64,000 nt of DNA from Desulfobacca sp. (GCA_020725545.1 DYEV01000008.1:167930-231929), one strand, 5' to 3'. Shown: positions 7,897-16,675, counted from the first letter of the stretch. The notes: generated from the letters alone by a model not told the origin. A program made the numbers and translations.

Positions 7897-8946
7897 TTGC
7901 CAAAGGGGAAAATAAGGCATGTGCAGTACTGGTGCATCGTCCTGGTCTGCCTGGTCGATCTCACCGTGTGCTCCAGTCAGGCCCTGGCCGGCCGGGTCCT
8001 GGACATGGTGCGGGCCAATAAGACAATTCGGGTAGGTGTCAGTGGTTTATTGCCGGTTTTTTCTTTCAAAGACGAGGCCGGGAAGTGGCAAGGGTTGGAT
8101 ATTGACCTTGCCCGGGCCGTGGCGGCTGCGGTCTTGGAGGACCCGGGGAAAGTCACCTTTATCGAGGTGACCGTTGCCAACCGTTTCCCCGTCCTCCTGG
8201 CGGATAAGGTCGATCTGCTGCTCCGCAACACCACCTATACCTTTAACCGGGAAGCTGCCATGGGCCTCCGGTTTGCCGGCGTCTATTTCTTTGATGGGCA
8301 AGCCTTCATGGTGCCGGTGGACAGTCCCATCCGTACGCTGGCGGATTTATCAGGGACCACCATTGCTTATGCCAAACGCACCACCCATGAGCAGAACCTG
8401 GCCGATTTCTTCCAGGCCAGGGGCTGGAGCTTCACCGGCCTGCCCATTGAGACCTTGTCGGAGCTCTGGGAGGCGCTGCATTCAGGTCGCTGCCAGGTGG
8501 TCACCGCGGACCGGGGCGAACTGGCCGGTATCCGGCTGCAGGCCACCGGCGGTCCCAGGGCCTGGCGGATTCTGCCGGAGGTCATTTCCGAAGAACCTTT
8601 GGCGGCCGTGGTGCGTGCCGGTGACGACGATTGGCTCCTCATCGTCAAATGGGTTATCTACGCCCTCATCGAGGCTGAGGAGCGGGGCATTACTCAGGCC
8701 AACGTCAGGGATATGCTGGCCAATCCCCCGGATTCATCTTACCGGCGCTTCCTGGCCTCCGAGGGTCTGGCCGAAAAGACCTTGACCCTCAAGCCCGGTT
8801 GGGTTCTCCGGGTCATCGAGGCGGTGGGCAATTACGGCGAGATCTATGATCGCCATTTCGGGCCCAACACGCCGTTGCAGCTGGAGCGCGGGCGTAACCG
8901 GATGGCCAAAAACGGCGGTCTGCTCTATTCGCCGCCTTTCCGTTAG
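7897..8946 (+). CDS. Family 3 extracellular solute-binding protein
   Basis: About 349 residues from a TTG at 7897 that has AGGGAG upstream; an ATG at 7858 is also in frame. The N-terminus has a hydrophobic signal-like segment (YWCIVLVCLVDLTVC) followed by ALAGRVLD, a likely cleavage region, so export to the periplasm is expected. The mature part is a type 3 (polar amino acid) binding domain: TIRVGVSGLLPVFSF, GLDIDLARAVAAAV, DLLLRNTTYTFNREAAMG and a second lobe with LADLSGTTIAYAKRTTHE. No ABC permease or ATPase gene lies nearby. The next gene, 64 bases downstream, is an ion-transporter-superfamily permease, so the two may act together. A sensory rather than transport role is also possible. Confidence 0.85.
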   Translation: MPKGKIRHVQYWCIVLVCLVDLTVCSSQALAGRVLDMVRANKTIRVGVSGLLPVFSFKDEAGKWQGLDIDLARAVAAAVLEDPGKVTFIEVTVANRFPVLLADKVDLLLRNTTYTFNREAAMGLRFAGVYFFDGQAFMVPVDSPIRTLADLSGTTIAYAKRTTHEQNLADFFQARGWSFTGLPIETLSELWEALHSGRCQVVTADRGELAGIRLQATGGPRAWRILPEVISEEPLAAVVRAGDDDWLLIVKWVIYALIEAEERGITQANVRDMLANPPDSSYRRFLASEGLAEKTLTLKPGWVLRVIEAVGNYGEIYDRHFGPNTPLQLERGRNRMAKNGGLLYSPPFR

Positions 8947-9010
8947 AAGATGGTCATAAGGAACAAGGATTAAGGGAAGGAGCGGGCCACGGGAGGCTTG
9001 ATATTTCGCT

Positions 9011-10357
9011 ATGTTCAATGAATACCTGCAAAATATCATCATTGTGGTCGTTTTTAGTGCGGTTATTGTGGCCATCGCCTTTGATGTCGTTGATATGCTC
9101 CTGGCCGCCCTGTTGGGCGTCAGCTTCCTCACCATCCTGGGCATTTTCAATCAGCATGACATCCTGAATGTGACCCGCAGCGCTGGCGGTCCCATAGCCC
9201 TGCTGTTCGGCGGTATGGTGGTGGCCCGGGTGTTGGTGCCCACGGGCATCTTCGACTACATAGGCTCCCGCTATGTCTTGTTCACCCGGGGCAGCGGCAA
9301 ACGATTCCTCCTGAGCCTTTTTCTCTTGGTGGGCCCCCTCTGTGCCATTCTGCCCAACGCCACTACCGTCATCCTGTTGGCCCCCATCATCATCCGGGTG
9401 GCCCAGGCCCTGAAGATTAACTTTATCGGCCCCATGATTATTACGGCCATTATCAGCAATTCAGCCGGCCTGCTGACGCTGGTGGGCGATCCGGCCACCT
9501 TCCTGGTGGGCAGCGCCATCGGCATGACCTTTGTGGGATATCTGCAAAAAGTCAGTTTGGGGGGCCTTCTTTCGGTCCTGGTTTTGGTCCCCCTCATGCC
9601 CATCTTGATGCGGGACATCTGGCAGACCGAACAGCCCCTCCGGCCTGACCTCAAGCCCGAGCCCCTGACCAAGCCCTATTTGTGCTTTTTTGCCCTCCTG
9701 ATTCTGCTCATCATGGTCTTTTTATTCATCGCCGGCGAGATGCTGCCTTCCCCCATCGTCCCCCCGGCCGTGGCCATTATTGCCGCCACGTTGGCCCTGC
9801 TGCTGGTCTATGGGGCCAAGGTGGACCATATCACCGATGTCCTGAAAGATGTGGATTGGCGCACCCTGTTGTTTCTCATTGCCCTCTTCTGTCTGGTGGA
9901 GGCCTTTGCCAAGACCGGACTATTGCAAGGGCTGTCGGGCTTACTCTATGACTGGTTTGGCACCAGCCTGCTGCCCATCAGTCTTTTCATCCTGGCCTTT
10001 GTGGGTGTAAGTTCCAGTGTCCTGGCCAATATCCCGGTGGTGGCCATCATGCTCCTCATGGTCAAGGGGTATCTGGTCACGGCCCACTTTGTCCCCGAGA
10101 CTGGTTTGGCCGCCAACTTTCTGGATTGGCCCATGACCACCCTGCCGGTCTTTATTGCCATGATGTTCGCCGGCACCTTGGGCGGTAACGCCACCCTCAT
10201 CGGCGCCTCCGCCAACGTGGTGGCTGCGGGCATTTGCGCGGGCCAGGGCCAGCCCATTTCCTTCATGACCTTTCTAAAGTATGGTGCCCCCCTGATGATC
10301 TGCCAGCTGCTGGTCTCGGCCCTATATGTGGCGGGGTTTTTCTATTTCCTGAGCTAA
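9011..10357 (+). CDS. ArsB/NhaD/SLC13-type permease (ion transporter superfamily)
   Basis: This 448-residue protein is almost wholly hydrophobic, with about 11-12 predicted helices. Family hallmarks are LFGGMVVARVLVPTGIFDYI near residue 60, LPNATTVILLAPIIIRVA near 115, SNSAGLLTLVGDPATFLVGS near 150, and in the second half LANIPVVAIMLLM and GGNATLIGASANVVAAGI. The repeated SN..G..T.VGDP and GGN.TLIG.SAN motifs form the substrate site in this superfamily. Substrates across it include Na+, arsenite, citrate, dicarboxylates and sulfate, so the substrate cannot be assigned. It is probably co-transcribed with the periplasmic binding protein upstream, an unusual pairing. Confidence 0.85.
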   Translation: MFNEYLQNIIIVVVFSAVIVAIAFDVVDMLLAALLGVSFLTILGIFNQHDILNVTRSAGGPIALLFGGMVVARVLVPTGIFDYIGSRYVLFTRGSGKRFLLSLFLLVGPLCAILPNATTVILLAPIIIRVAQALKINFIGPMIITAIISNSAGLLTLVGDPATFLVGSAIGMTFVGYLQKVSLGGLLSVLVLVPLMPILMRDIWQTEQPLRPDLKPEPLTKPYLCFFALLILLIMVFLFIAGEMLPSPIVPPAVAIIAATLALLLVYGAKVDHITDVLKDVDWRTLLFLIALFCLVEAFAKTGLLQGLSGLLYDWFGTSLLPISLFILAFVGVSSSVLANIPVVAIMLLMVKGYLVTAHFVPETGLAANFLDWPMTTLPVFIAMMFAGTLGGNATLIGASANVVAAGICAGQGQPISFMTFLKYGAPLMICQLLVSALYVAGFFYFLS

Positions 10358-10395
10358 TGACCATAAAAATGGCCAGTCCAGCAAAAAGGCGGCTC

Positions 10396-10506
10396 ATACC
10401 AAGGAGCTTGCAAATGGCAACGGTCATTTTTTTCCCTCTCCACCCGCTTGCGGGGGGCGAGGGGCAGGGTGAGGGGGAAAATAGGCGGTTGTTTGCAAAC
10501 TGGTAT
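10396..10506. repeat. MITE-like element with terminal inverted repeats
   Basis: ATACCA at 10396-10401 and TGGTAT at 10501-10506 are exact inverted ends. Inside them GAGCTTGCAAA on the left mirrors TTTGCAAAC on the right. The core is a C/T-rich then G/A-rich segment (CCCTCTCC to GGTGAGGGGG), itself able to fold back. There is no coding capacity. This structure is typical of small non-autonomous palindromic repeats in gene gaps. Confidence 0.6.
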
Positions 10507-10519
10507 CAGAGCCGCTCTT

Positions 10520-10622
10520 GGTTTTTCCCGGGAGGCTGCGCTTCCCTCCCCGGGAAACCCTGAAAATTCACTGCGGCCGCCAGGCTCAGGCTTGGGCGGG
10601 CACGGCGGCCCGCCCCACGAAA
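10520..10622. repeat. Palindromic intergenic repeats
   Basis: Two repeat pieces lie here. The first, 10520-10559, is a near-perfect hairpin with arms GGTTTTTCCCGGGAGG and CCCTCCCCGGGAAACC. The second, about 10597-10622, is GGGCACGGCGGCCCGCCCCAC followed by GAAAA, a unit that recurs at about 35257-35277 and in part near 18212-18226. The rest of the gap up to 10752 holds an ACCGGCA simple repeat (10668-10681) and nothing that codes. Confidence 0.65.
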
Positions 10623-10752
10623 AAGAACCCTCCTACTTTAAGAGAATCTTTCCAATACATATCTCCAACCGGCAACCGGCAATGCATGTTTTCAAAGGTT
10701 GCCTGCAAGTAGGTAGCTTCCCGACATTTTCAGAGCAGCAACCGTTTCCTCT

Positions 10753-12807
10753 TCAGATCTCCAGGTAGCACATAAAACTCCGGCTGGAGGGGGTGCCCGT
10801 CACCGGATCCCGGCGGTCATCGTCCGTGAGGTTGTTGACGTTCATCTCCGGATCCACTTCGCCCCAGCCCCAGGCTAGGCGCACGACGCCCCGAGGTACC
10901 GCCGAGGTCAGCCGGGCCCGCAAGCGCACCCGGCCCCGGGGGGTGGTAATGGTCAGCATCCGGCCGGGAACGATGCCCCGCTGCGCCGCTTCCTCGGGAT
11001 GGAGATCCGCGGTGGGTTCCGGGTCGCCCCGGCGCAGGGCCGGGATGTGGAAAAACTGGGTATGGGTGAAGCGATTCACCCGGGCGCCGCTGATGCCGAT
11101 GAGGGCGTCAGGGCCGGCCGTTTCGGTAAAACTGATGGGGTCTGCCGTGCTGCCGTCCTGAAAAGGCACCGCCGGTTGGCCGGCCGCAGCCAGGCGTGCG
11201 GAAGCCAGCTCCACTTTTCCTGACGGCGTGGCAAAACCCTGGGCCCGATATTTCTCAAACTTGAGAGGCGTGGCCCGCAGACCTCCCGGATTGGCCCGCA
11301 ATTGCGCCACGGTCAGTCCGGACGGCTCCAACTGGTAGTCAATGGCCTCTTCCACTGTCTGCCAGGGGAAATAGTCGGCCAGTCCCAGACGGCGCCCCAG
11401 TGCAAACGTAATCCACCAATCCGGCCGGCTCTCGCCCAACGGCGGGAGCACCTCGTTGGCCAGGATCACCGGGCTGTTGCGCAGATAGGCCCGGTTGAGC
11501 TGCGTCTTCTCGAAGCAGCTGCAGGCCGGCAGGAGCACATCCGCATACCGAGTGGTCTGGTTCTGGAACAGGTCGATCATCACCAAAAATTCCAGCTTCT
11601 CAAAAGCCCGCCGGGCCCGATTGGCATCGGCCATGGTTATGACCGGATTGCCGGACTGGACCACCACCATGCGGATGGGATAGGGTTTTTCGTCCAGGAT
11701 GGCGTCCACCAACGCCGATTGCACGTGCAGACCCCAGTTATGGTGAAAGGTGTTAAATAAAGGGTGGGCGGCGGTAACAGGAGGAATATCCTGCGGACAG
11801 TGGTCCTTGGCTTGCAAATCGTTGACCGGCACCGGCTGCAGGATAAAATCACCGCCGCCTTTGTCCAGATTGCCGGTTAAAGCCCGGAGCAGGCAGACCG
11901 CCCGAGTGGTCTGAAAGACCTGCAGGTGCATGTCCAGGCCGTTGCCGTCGATGATACAGGCGGGTTTGCTGGCGGCATAGAGCCGGGCTGCTTCCCGAAT
12001 AGCCTCCGGGGCCAGCCAGATTCTCGGTCCCACCTCTGCCACCGGATACTTGGCCGCGGCCGCCTTGAGCTCCTCAAACCCGATACAATAATTCTGCACA
12101 AAATCGGCGTCATACCAGCCTTGGGAAATTATTTCATGGATCATGGCCATGGCCAGCTGGCCGTCGTGTCCCGGCTTGATCGGCAGCCAGATATCCGCCA
12201 GTTTGGCCAGATAGGTCTGCACCGGATCGATGACAATGAGTTTGGCGCCCTGCTCCTTGCCGGCCAGGATGGCCTCACAGGCCCCCGGCGCAGTGTGCCG
12301 GTCGTTCTTCCCCCAGACCACAATGCACCGGGAGTCTTTCGGCTGGGCCAGGGTTAGGGAACCATAGGTATAGACATGGGCCATCTCCCGGGCCACGTGG
12401 CAGACCGAGCCGTTGCCGATGGTGTTGGGCGAGCCGAAGAGGTTCATGAGGCGGACGGCATAATCCCAGGGCGCGCCCCAGTCCGCGGCCATGCCCCGCA
12501 GCCAGGCTACGGTTTCGGCCCCGAAGCGCTCTTTATAAGACAGCATTTTCTCGGCCACCAGATCCAGGGCCGCCTCCCAGGAGACTTCCTGAAATTCCCC
12601 GGCGGGGTTACGGATCAAAGGTTTTAGGATCCGGTCCGGTGAGTAGACAATATCCGGCGCAGCCCGGAGCTTGGGGCAGATCAGGGTTTTTTCCGGCGGC
12701 AGCAAGGACTTGCGTTCGGCCCGGATGAATCTTTCCCCTTTCACCTCAGCGATAACCGGGCAACAGGCGGAACAGAGGCGACAGACGGTATGGATCTGCT
12801 GAGTCAT
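10753..12807 (-). CDS. Molybdopterin-dependent oxidoreductase (DMSO reductase superfamily)
   Basis: This 684-residue catalytic subunit starts at ATG 12807 (MTQQIHT). The N-terminus carries a 4Fe-4S site, HTVCRLCSACCPV plus KTLICPK at about residue 50. The bis-MGD domain follows, with SVCHVAREMAHVYTYGSL near 145-160 (a cysteine at the expected Mo-ligand region), VVWGKNDRHTAPG, and a C-terminal MGD-binding beta barrel (about 570-684) with TGTPSSRSF. There is no twin-arginine signal, so the enzyme is probably cytoplasmic. No electron-transfer or membrane subunit is next to it, so its partner and substrate are unknown. It resembles the polysulfide/thiosulfate reductase and acetylene hydratase branch more than formate dehydrogenase, but this is only an impression from motifs. 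Confidence 0.88.
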   Translation of the reverse strand: MTQQIHTVCRLCSACCPVIAEVKGERFIRAERKSLLPPEKTLICPKLRAAPDIVYSPDRILKPLIRNPAGEFQEVSWEAALDLVAEKMLSYKERFGAETVAWLRGMAADWGAPWDYAVRLMNLFGSPNTIGNGSVCHVAREMAHVYTYGSLTLAQPKDSRCIVVWGKNDRHTAPGACEAILAGKEQGAKLIVIDPVQTYLAKLADIWLPIKPGHDGQLAMAMIHEIISQGWYDADFVQNYCIGFEELKAAAAKYPVAEVGPRIWLAPEAIREAARLYAASKPACIIDGNGLDMHLQVFQTTRAVCLLRALTGNLDKGGGDFILQPVPVNDLQAKDHCPQDIPPVTAAHPLFNTFHHNWGLHVQSALVDAILDEKPYPIRMVVVQSGNPVITMADANRARRAFEKLEFLVMIDLFQNQTTRYADVLLPACSCFEKTQLNRAYLRNSPVILANEVLPPLGESRPDWWITFALGRRLGLADYFPWQTVEEAIDYQLEPSGLTVAQLRANPGGLRATPLKFEKYRAQGFATPSGKVELASARLAAAGQPAVPFQDGSTADPISFTETAGPDALIGISGARVNRFTHTQFFHIPALRRGDPEPTADLHPEEAAQRGIVPGRMLTITTPRGRVRLRARLTSAVPRGVVRLAWGWGEVDPEMNVNNLTDDDRRDPVTGTPSSRSFMCYLEI

Positions 12808-12836
12808 AAGTATTTCACTCTTGGCAATGGATGGTA

Positions 12837-12885
12837 GCACAGGCTTCCAGCCTATGCTCTGAAAAACAGGCTGAAAGCCTGTGCC
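12837..12885. repeat. REP-like palindrome (CACAGGCTTTCAGCCTG type)
   Basis: GCACAGGCTTCCAGCCT (12837-12853) pairs with AGGCTGAAAGCCTGTGCC (12868-12885) with few mismatches, forming a long hairpin around a short loop. It starts 30 bases upstream of the oxidoreductase start. This type of palindrome is widespread in gene gaps of many bacteria and could be transcribed into an mRNA hairpin. Confidence 0.7.
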
Positions 12886-12914
12886 ACGGATTTCATAATT
12901 GACAACTTTTAAAG

Positions 12915-13850
12915 CTAGCGGCTGGCTTTGATGAAGCAGCTGCGGATCATTTCATAGTGGTTGCAGTGGGTGCGGATTTTCCACCAGATGGGGCCATGGG
13001 ACTCAACCTGCCAGCAGGGATCGAGGCAGCCTTTTCTGCCTTCCAGGAGGTCGATGATATTCGTTTGGGCCCGCCCGGCGAACGGTCCGGCCTCGGAACC
13101 CCCCAGCCATTCCGTTGCCGACGCGACATCAGTGGACCAGGAAAAGGGGTCGGAAAAGAGGAATTGGGCGCCCCGGGGTTTGGCCAACCGGTTGATTTCA
13201 CTCAAGTGCTGCAAGGGTTTGGGAAGTTTGTCCACCATATTCAGGGAGGCCAGGCCGGCAAAAGTCCCGGACCGGAAGGGCAAGGCTTGGGCATCGGCGA
13301 CGATGAAATCCAGGTTAAAGGTGGGCCAGTCTGGGGGGAGTTCCAAGGTAACATGGCGTTGCAACATCCCCTCTTCGGGGAGGGCCAGGTCCAGGCGCCG
13401 CTTAGACATTAATTCCCGGGCCGTGCGGATAAAGGCCACCGAGTTGTCAAGGCCAACCACCAAGTCGAATTTTTTCGCCATTTCAAAGGCAAAACGCCCC
13501 ACGGCACAGCCACCGTCCAGGCAGTTCCCCGGGCTGGGCCGCATCAACCCGGCCCACCGCTGGTACGCATCGGTAGCCATCTCCTCGCCCAGGAGATCGC
13601 TGTAATGGCTCCAGAGATAGGAAGCGACGACCGCCGGCATTTCATAACGATTGGTGGCTTGCGGAATCTTCCCCTGGGGAGCCAAAAAAGCGACCCCCTC
13701 CTCAATGGCGTATACCTTTTGGCATTGGGGGCAGGATAAGGAACCGGTAATAATATCACCCTGCCGGGAATCCTGGATGGAGGCCTGGAGCGGATATTCC
13801 CCAGGCAGACAGTGCGGACAGATGAGTAAGTCAAGAAAGGCTTGTTTCAT
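12915..13850 (-). CDS. Class I SAM-dependent methyltransferase with Trm112-like zinc ribbon
   Basis: This 311-residue protein begins with a Trm112-like domain: LLICPHC and SLSCPQCQKVYAIEEGVAFL form a four-cysteine zinc site within the first 65 residues. A Rossmann methyltransferase domain follows with motif I CLDGGCAVGRFAFEMA (about 108-123), GLDNSVAFIRTARELM (acidic loop) and FIVADAQALPFRSGTFAGL (motifs IV-V). Fusion of the two domains is common in small-molecule or quinone-type methyltransferases. The substrate is unknown. The gene lies 75 bases downstream of the divergent gap to the CDF-like transporter and precedes the oxidoreductase on the same strand, separated by the hairpin repeat. 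Confidence 0.85.
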   Translation of the reverse strand: MKQAFLDLLICPHCLPGEYPLQASIQDSRQGDIITGSLSCPQCQKVYAIEEGVAFLAPQGKIPQATNRYEMPAVVASYLWSHYSDLLGEEMATDAYQRWAGLMRPSPGNCLDGGCAVGRFAFEMAKKFDLVVGLDNSVAFIRTARELMSKRRLDLALPEEGMLQRHVTLELPPDWPTFNLDFIVADAQALPFRSGTFAGLASLNMVDKLPKPLQHLSEINRLAKPRGAQFLFSDPFSWSTDVASATEWLGGSEAGPFAGRAQTNIIDLLEGRKGCLDPCWQVESHGPIWWKIRTHCNHYEMIRSCFIKASR

Positions 13851-14365
13851 GATTCCCTCGAGCAGATCATCACGCCTGGTTTAGTCCAAAAAACGAGATT
13901 AGCGGCAGCCGCAAAGGGCTCGTCCGGCCAAAAAATGCCGACTCTACGATAATCAGCCGAGGGCGATTGGGCCAGACTCCCAGTCGCAATCCTTTTTACC
14001 TGGTTCCAGGCCGGGTGCTTCCCTTTGGTTAACCCAAGTCAGCTCAGCTAAAAGCTGTAGCCAAACCTTAGGGCCGATTGAGTCATTTGGGGTTTATGGA
14101 ATAATCTCATCTTGCTGACTAGAGAGGACCCTGCACTTTGTCTGGGATGACAGAAAAGAAAAAGATTTTCCCACGATCGCTGATAGAAGAATAGCTATTT
14201 TTTAATAACCCGCCTGGGATTTGTCAAGGGCGGGCCGGCCGTCCTGTCTCTGGAGCTGCCTTGCCAACATTCCGATCAGATCTTAATTTAAACATCTATT
14301 ACGGCCCCGACCAGGTTCTCTCATTCTCCAGACAAGCATCCCTTTATCAGGTTGAGGAAATACCC
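13851..14365. other. Intergenic region without a recognised gene
   Basis: This ~515-base divergent gap separates the methyltransferase from the CDF-like transporter. It has stop codons in all frames and no recognisable protein fragment. It is A/T-richer around 14150-14210 (a CTATTTTTTAATAA stretch), where promoters for either side could lie, but I could not define a -35/-10 pair with confidence. Confidence 0.5.
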
Positions 14366-14992
14366 ATGCAGAGAGATTTACAGACCAGGGCGCTGTGGCT
14401 CTCCTATGCCACCGTGGCCTATAATATTATTGAGGGTGTGGTGGCGCTTCTAGCGGGTTGGCTGACCGGCAGCATCGCCCTGGTGGGTTTCGGCTTGGAT
14501 AGTGCGGTCGAATCCCTTTCTGGAGGGGTGATGATCTGGCGCTTCCGGCACCGTCATGAACTGACCCCGGCACAGGAGGCACAGTTAGAAAAAAGGGCCA
14601 CCCGTCTGGTGGGTTACACGTTTTTCATTCTGGCCGCCTATGTCTTCTACGAATCGGCGGAAAAACTTTTCTGGCAGGAAGCCCCGGCCCCCTCTCTGCT
14701 GGGGATTATTATCGCCACCCTGTCGCTGCTCATCATGCCAGGGCTGTTTTATCTCAAGTATCAAACCGGCCAGGCCCTGGGAAGCATGAGCCTCAAAGCC
14801 GATGCCAAACAGACCTTGGCCTGTGCCTTCCTCTCCTTGGCCCTGCTGGTGGGGCTAGGTTTAAATTATTTTTTTGGCATCTGGCAGGCCGACCCCCTGA
14901 TCGGCCTCATCATTGCAATGGTCCTGTGTCGAGAAGGCTACGAAGCCCTGCAAAAAGAAAAGCTCTGCACTTGCTGCCGTCTACCCGAGTAA
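14366..14992 (+). CDS. Cation-efflux-family (CDF-like) transporter
   Basis: About 208 residues from ATG 14366, preceded by GAGGAA. It has five or six hydrophobic helices. ALVGFGLDSAVESLSGGVM near residue 33 matches the CDF metal-site helix, in which Asp/His residues bind Zn2+ or Fe2+; here D-x3-E is present but the usual H-x3-D motif of the partner helix reads SLKADAKQTLACAF (D-A-K-x-T). The C-terminal cytoplasmic dimer domain of full-length CDF proteins is missing, and the protein ends in CTCCRLPE, a cysteine cluster. It belongs to a shorter TMEM163-like branch of the superfamily. The exported ion cannot be assigned. Confidence 0.8.
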   Translation: MQRDLQTRALWLSYATVAYNIIEGVVALLAGWLTGSIALVGFGLDSAVESLSGGVMIWRFRHRHELTPAQEAQLEKRATRLVGYTFFILAAYVFYESAEKLFWQEAPAPSLLGIIIATLSLLIMPGLFYLKYQTGQALGSMSLKADAKQTLACAFLSLALLVGLGLNYFFGIWQADPLIGLIIAMVLCREGYEALQKEKLCTCCRLPE

Positions 14993-15071
14993 TTATTGGG
15001 TCCCGGTTCTTCTCTTGCGAGCTCTGACGACGGCCAGCCATATTAGCGCCCCCGTCTCAGCTTGGCCCAAA

Positions 15072-15947
15072 TTATCCCGTCGCCAGATCCGCCGCCAACT
15101 GCCGCTGCAAGCGAACAAACGCTTGTTTTTTGGGCAAATAGGCGAAAAGCCGCTCCAGATAGCCCCGTTCCTGGACGATCTCCCGACTGCGGCGGAAATT
15201 GAGATGATAAAGCCAACTGCACAGCAGCAACTTAAAGTCATTGACCCAGACCATATCCTGGTAGTTGACCATCTGACGCTGCTGCACCGCGGCCAGGATG
15301 GCCGGGGTATAATTGTCTGGATGGACTTTCAAACCCAGGTTGACGACCTTGTTGGGCGGGGCCTCAGGGGCGAAGTGGGTCAGCATGACCGCGAAGATAT
15401 CCAGCTTATCGGCGTCCCGGACGATGCCGGTCAGAGACCGGGCCACGGGCGCCAGGCCCATTGGCAAGACCCGGCGGTTGTGCAGGCCGACCGCAGCCAG
15501 GACCAGCTTCTGGGCAGCAGCCGGCAAGGCGGCCAGAACCCGGTGTTTTTTGAGGGTGAGAACGCCTTGCAAACCGTGGTTGACGGATTTTTGATCATGA
15601 AAGGTATGATACCGGGCATATTGCGGGAAGCGGCCGATATCATGGAAAAGGGCGGCCAAATGCGCCAGGGCCGTCAGCTCCGGCGGCAGCGCCAAAGCCG
15701 CGGTAAGGCGCTGGGCCAGCTCCAGGACCCGCAGGGAATGATCGATCTTGAGTTGCACATTGCCCACATCGAAGGCAGAGCCTTGGAGAAATCCGGCGGT
15801 GAACTGCCGGAACCACTCTTCATACTGTTCAAATCGATAACCCTGGGGCAGTTGCCAGTCCGGCGTCGGCCAAAAGGGTGAGTCATTGCTGTCTCTGGCA
15901 GCGGTGGCCCCGGTAGCCACTGTTATTCCCTGTGGTTGAAAGTGCAT
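15072..15947 (-). CDS. HD-domain metal-dependent phosphohydrolase
   Basis: This 291-residue protein contains an HD domain. The first ligand is probably in VQLKIDHSLRVLEL (about 68-80), the HD pair is in AALFHDIGRFPQYAR (about 104), a later histidine lies in VGLHNRR, and the final aspartate is in GIVRDADKLDIFAVML (about 180). These residues bind two metal ions and hydrolyse phosphomonoesters or phosphodiesters, often of nucleotides. The start ATG 15947 has AGGAGG 12 bases upstream, a slightly long spacing. The gene converges on the CDF-like transporter and is followed upstream by yedF on the same strand (40-base gap). The substrate is unknown. Confidence 0.85.
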   Translation of the reverse strand: MHFQPQGITVATGATAARDSNDSPFWPTPDWQLPQGYRFEQYEEWFRQFTAGFLQGSAFDVGNVQLKIDHSLRVLELAQRLTAALALPPELTALAHLAALFHDIGRFPQYARYHTFHDQKSVNHGLQGVLTLKKHRVLAALPAAAQKLVLAAVGLHNRRVLPMGLAPVARSLTGIVRDADKLDIFAVMLTHFAPEAPPNKVVNLGLKVHPDNYTPAILAAVQQRQMVNYQDMVWVNDFKLLLCSWLYHLNFRRSREIVQERGYLERLFAYLPKKQAFVRLQRQLAADLATG

Positions 15948-15987
15948 TCCCGGTTTATTCCTCCTAACAGTAATGATGCAGGGAAAC

Positions 15988-16605
15988 TTAGGTCAAGGCA
16001 ATGACTTTGTCGGCCAACTGCATGTGGCTGACGATGTCAAGCATATTGGTGGTTTCGCCCACCTGCTTCTGTTCCAGCAGGTGGAAATGATTTAGGCAGG
16101 TGCCGCAGACCAAGACCTGGACGCCGGCCGCGGCCAGTTCCTGGACGATAGGCAGGACTTCGGAACCGGTGCAGGCCAGCTTCACCCCGGCATTGAGAAA
16201 GACCAAGGTCCAGAGGCTCGGACCCATTTCCTTCAAGGTGCCGATGAAATTGACCATGAGCCGGCCGCCCAGAAAATCATCGCCCTTTCCTAAGCGGTCA
16301 GTGCCCACCATCACCATGATCTTGGCGTCGGCCGCAGCCGGCGCCGTGGCCACCGGAGCTGCCGCCGGTTTGCTCATCCCGGCTCTCCGGTCGCCCACCA
16401 CCGCCAGAGCGCCTGCCGTTTCCTCCTCCCAGACGGTATAGCCGGCCCGGCTGAGGAAGCGGCTGACATTTTCCTTGGCCGCTTCATTGTCCACCAACAT
16501 GACCAGCCGGTCCACCTGCTCCTGCTCCACTGTCTCCTTGGCCCGCAACACCGGCGCCGGACAGGCCAAGCCCCGGCAGTCAATAACGTATTCCGGTTTT
16601 TTCAT
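15988..16605 (-). CDS. yedF: Selenium metabolism protein YedF (TusA-DsrE fusion)
   Basis: This 205-residue protein has two parts. An N-terminal TusA-like domain has YVIDCRGLACPAPVLRAKE, with the CPxP cysteine near residue 15. After an Ala/Pro-rich linker (about 75-95), a DsrE-like domain follows, with MVMVGTDRLGKGDDFLG and GVQVLVCGTCLNHF. This architecture is that of the YedF family linked to selenium metabolism (TIGR03527) and usually found in organisms that use selenophosphate. No selD or selenocysteine machinery is in the window, so the link is from the family only. The gene lies just upstream of the HD protein and is divergent from purB. Confidence 0.88.
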   Translation of the reverse strand: MKKPEYVIDCRGLACPAPVLRAKETVEQEQVDRLVMLVDNEAAKENVSRFLSRAGYTVWEEETAGALAVVGDRRAGMSKPAAAPVATAPAAADAKIMVMVGTDRLGKGDDFLGGRLMVNFIGTLKEMGPSLWTLVFLNAGVKLACTGSEVLPIVQELAAAGVQVLVCGTCLNHFHLLEQKQVGETTNMLDIVSHMQLADKVIALT

Positions 16606-16675
16606 TACTTAGTCAACCCCTGGCAATAGTTTGCGATGTTTCCTTTGCCCACATAGCTTTAATCTATCGTTAAAC

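Noticed and set aside
14913..15881. A 322-codon plus-strand frame opposite the HD-domain gene
   Set aside because: The HD gene on the other strand has clear motifs; this frame has none.
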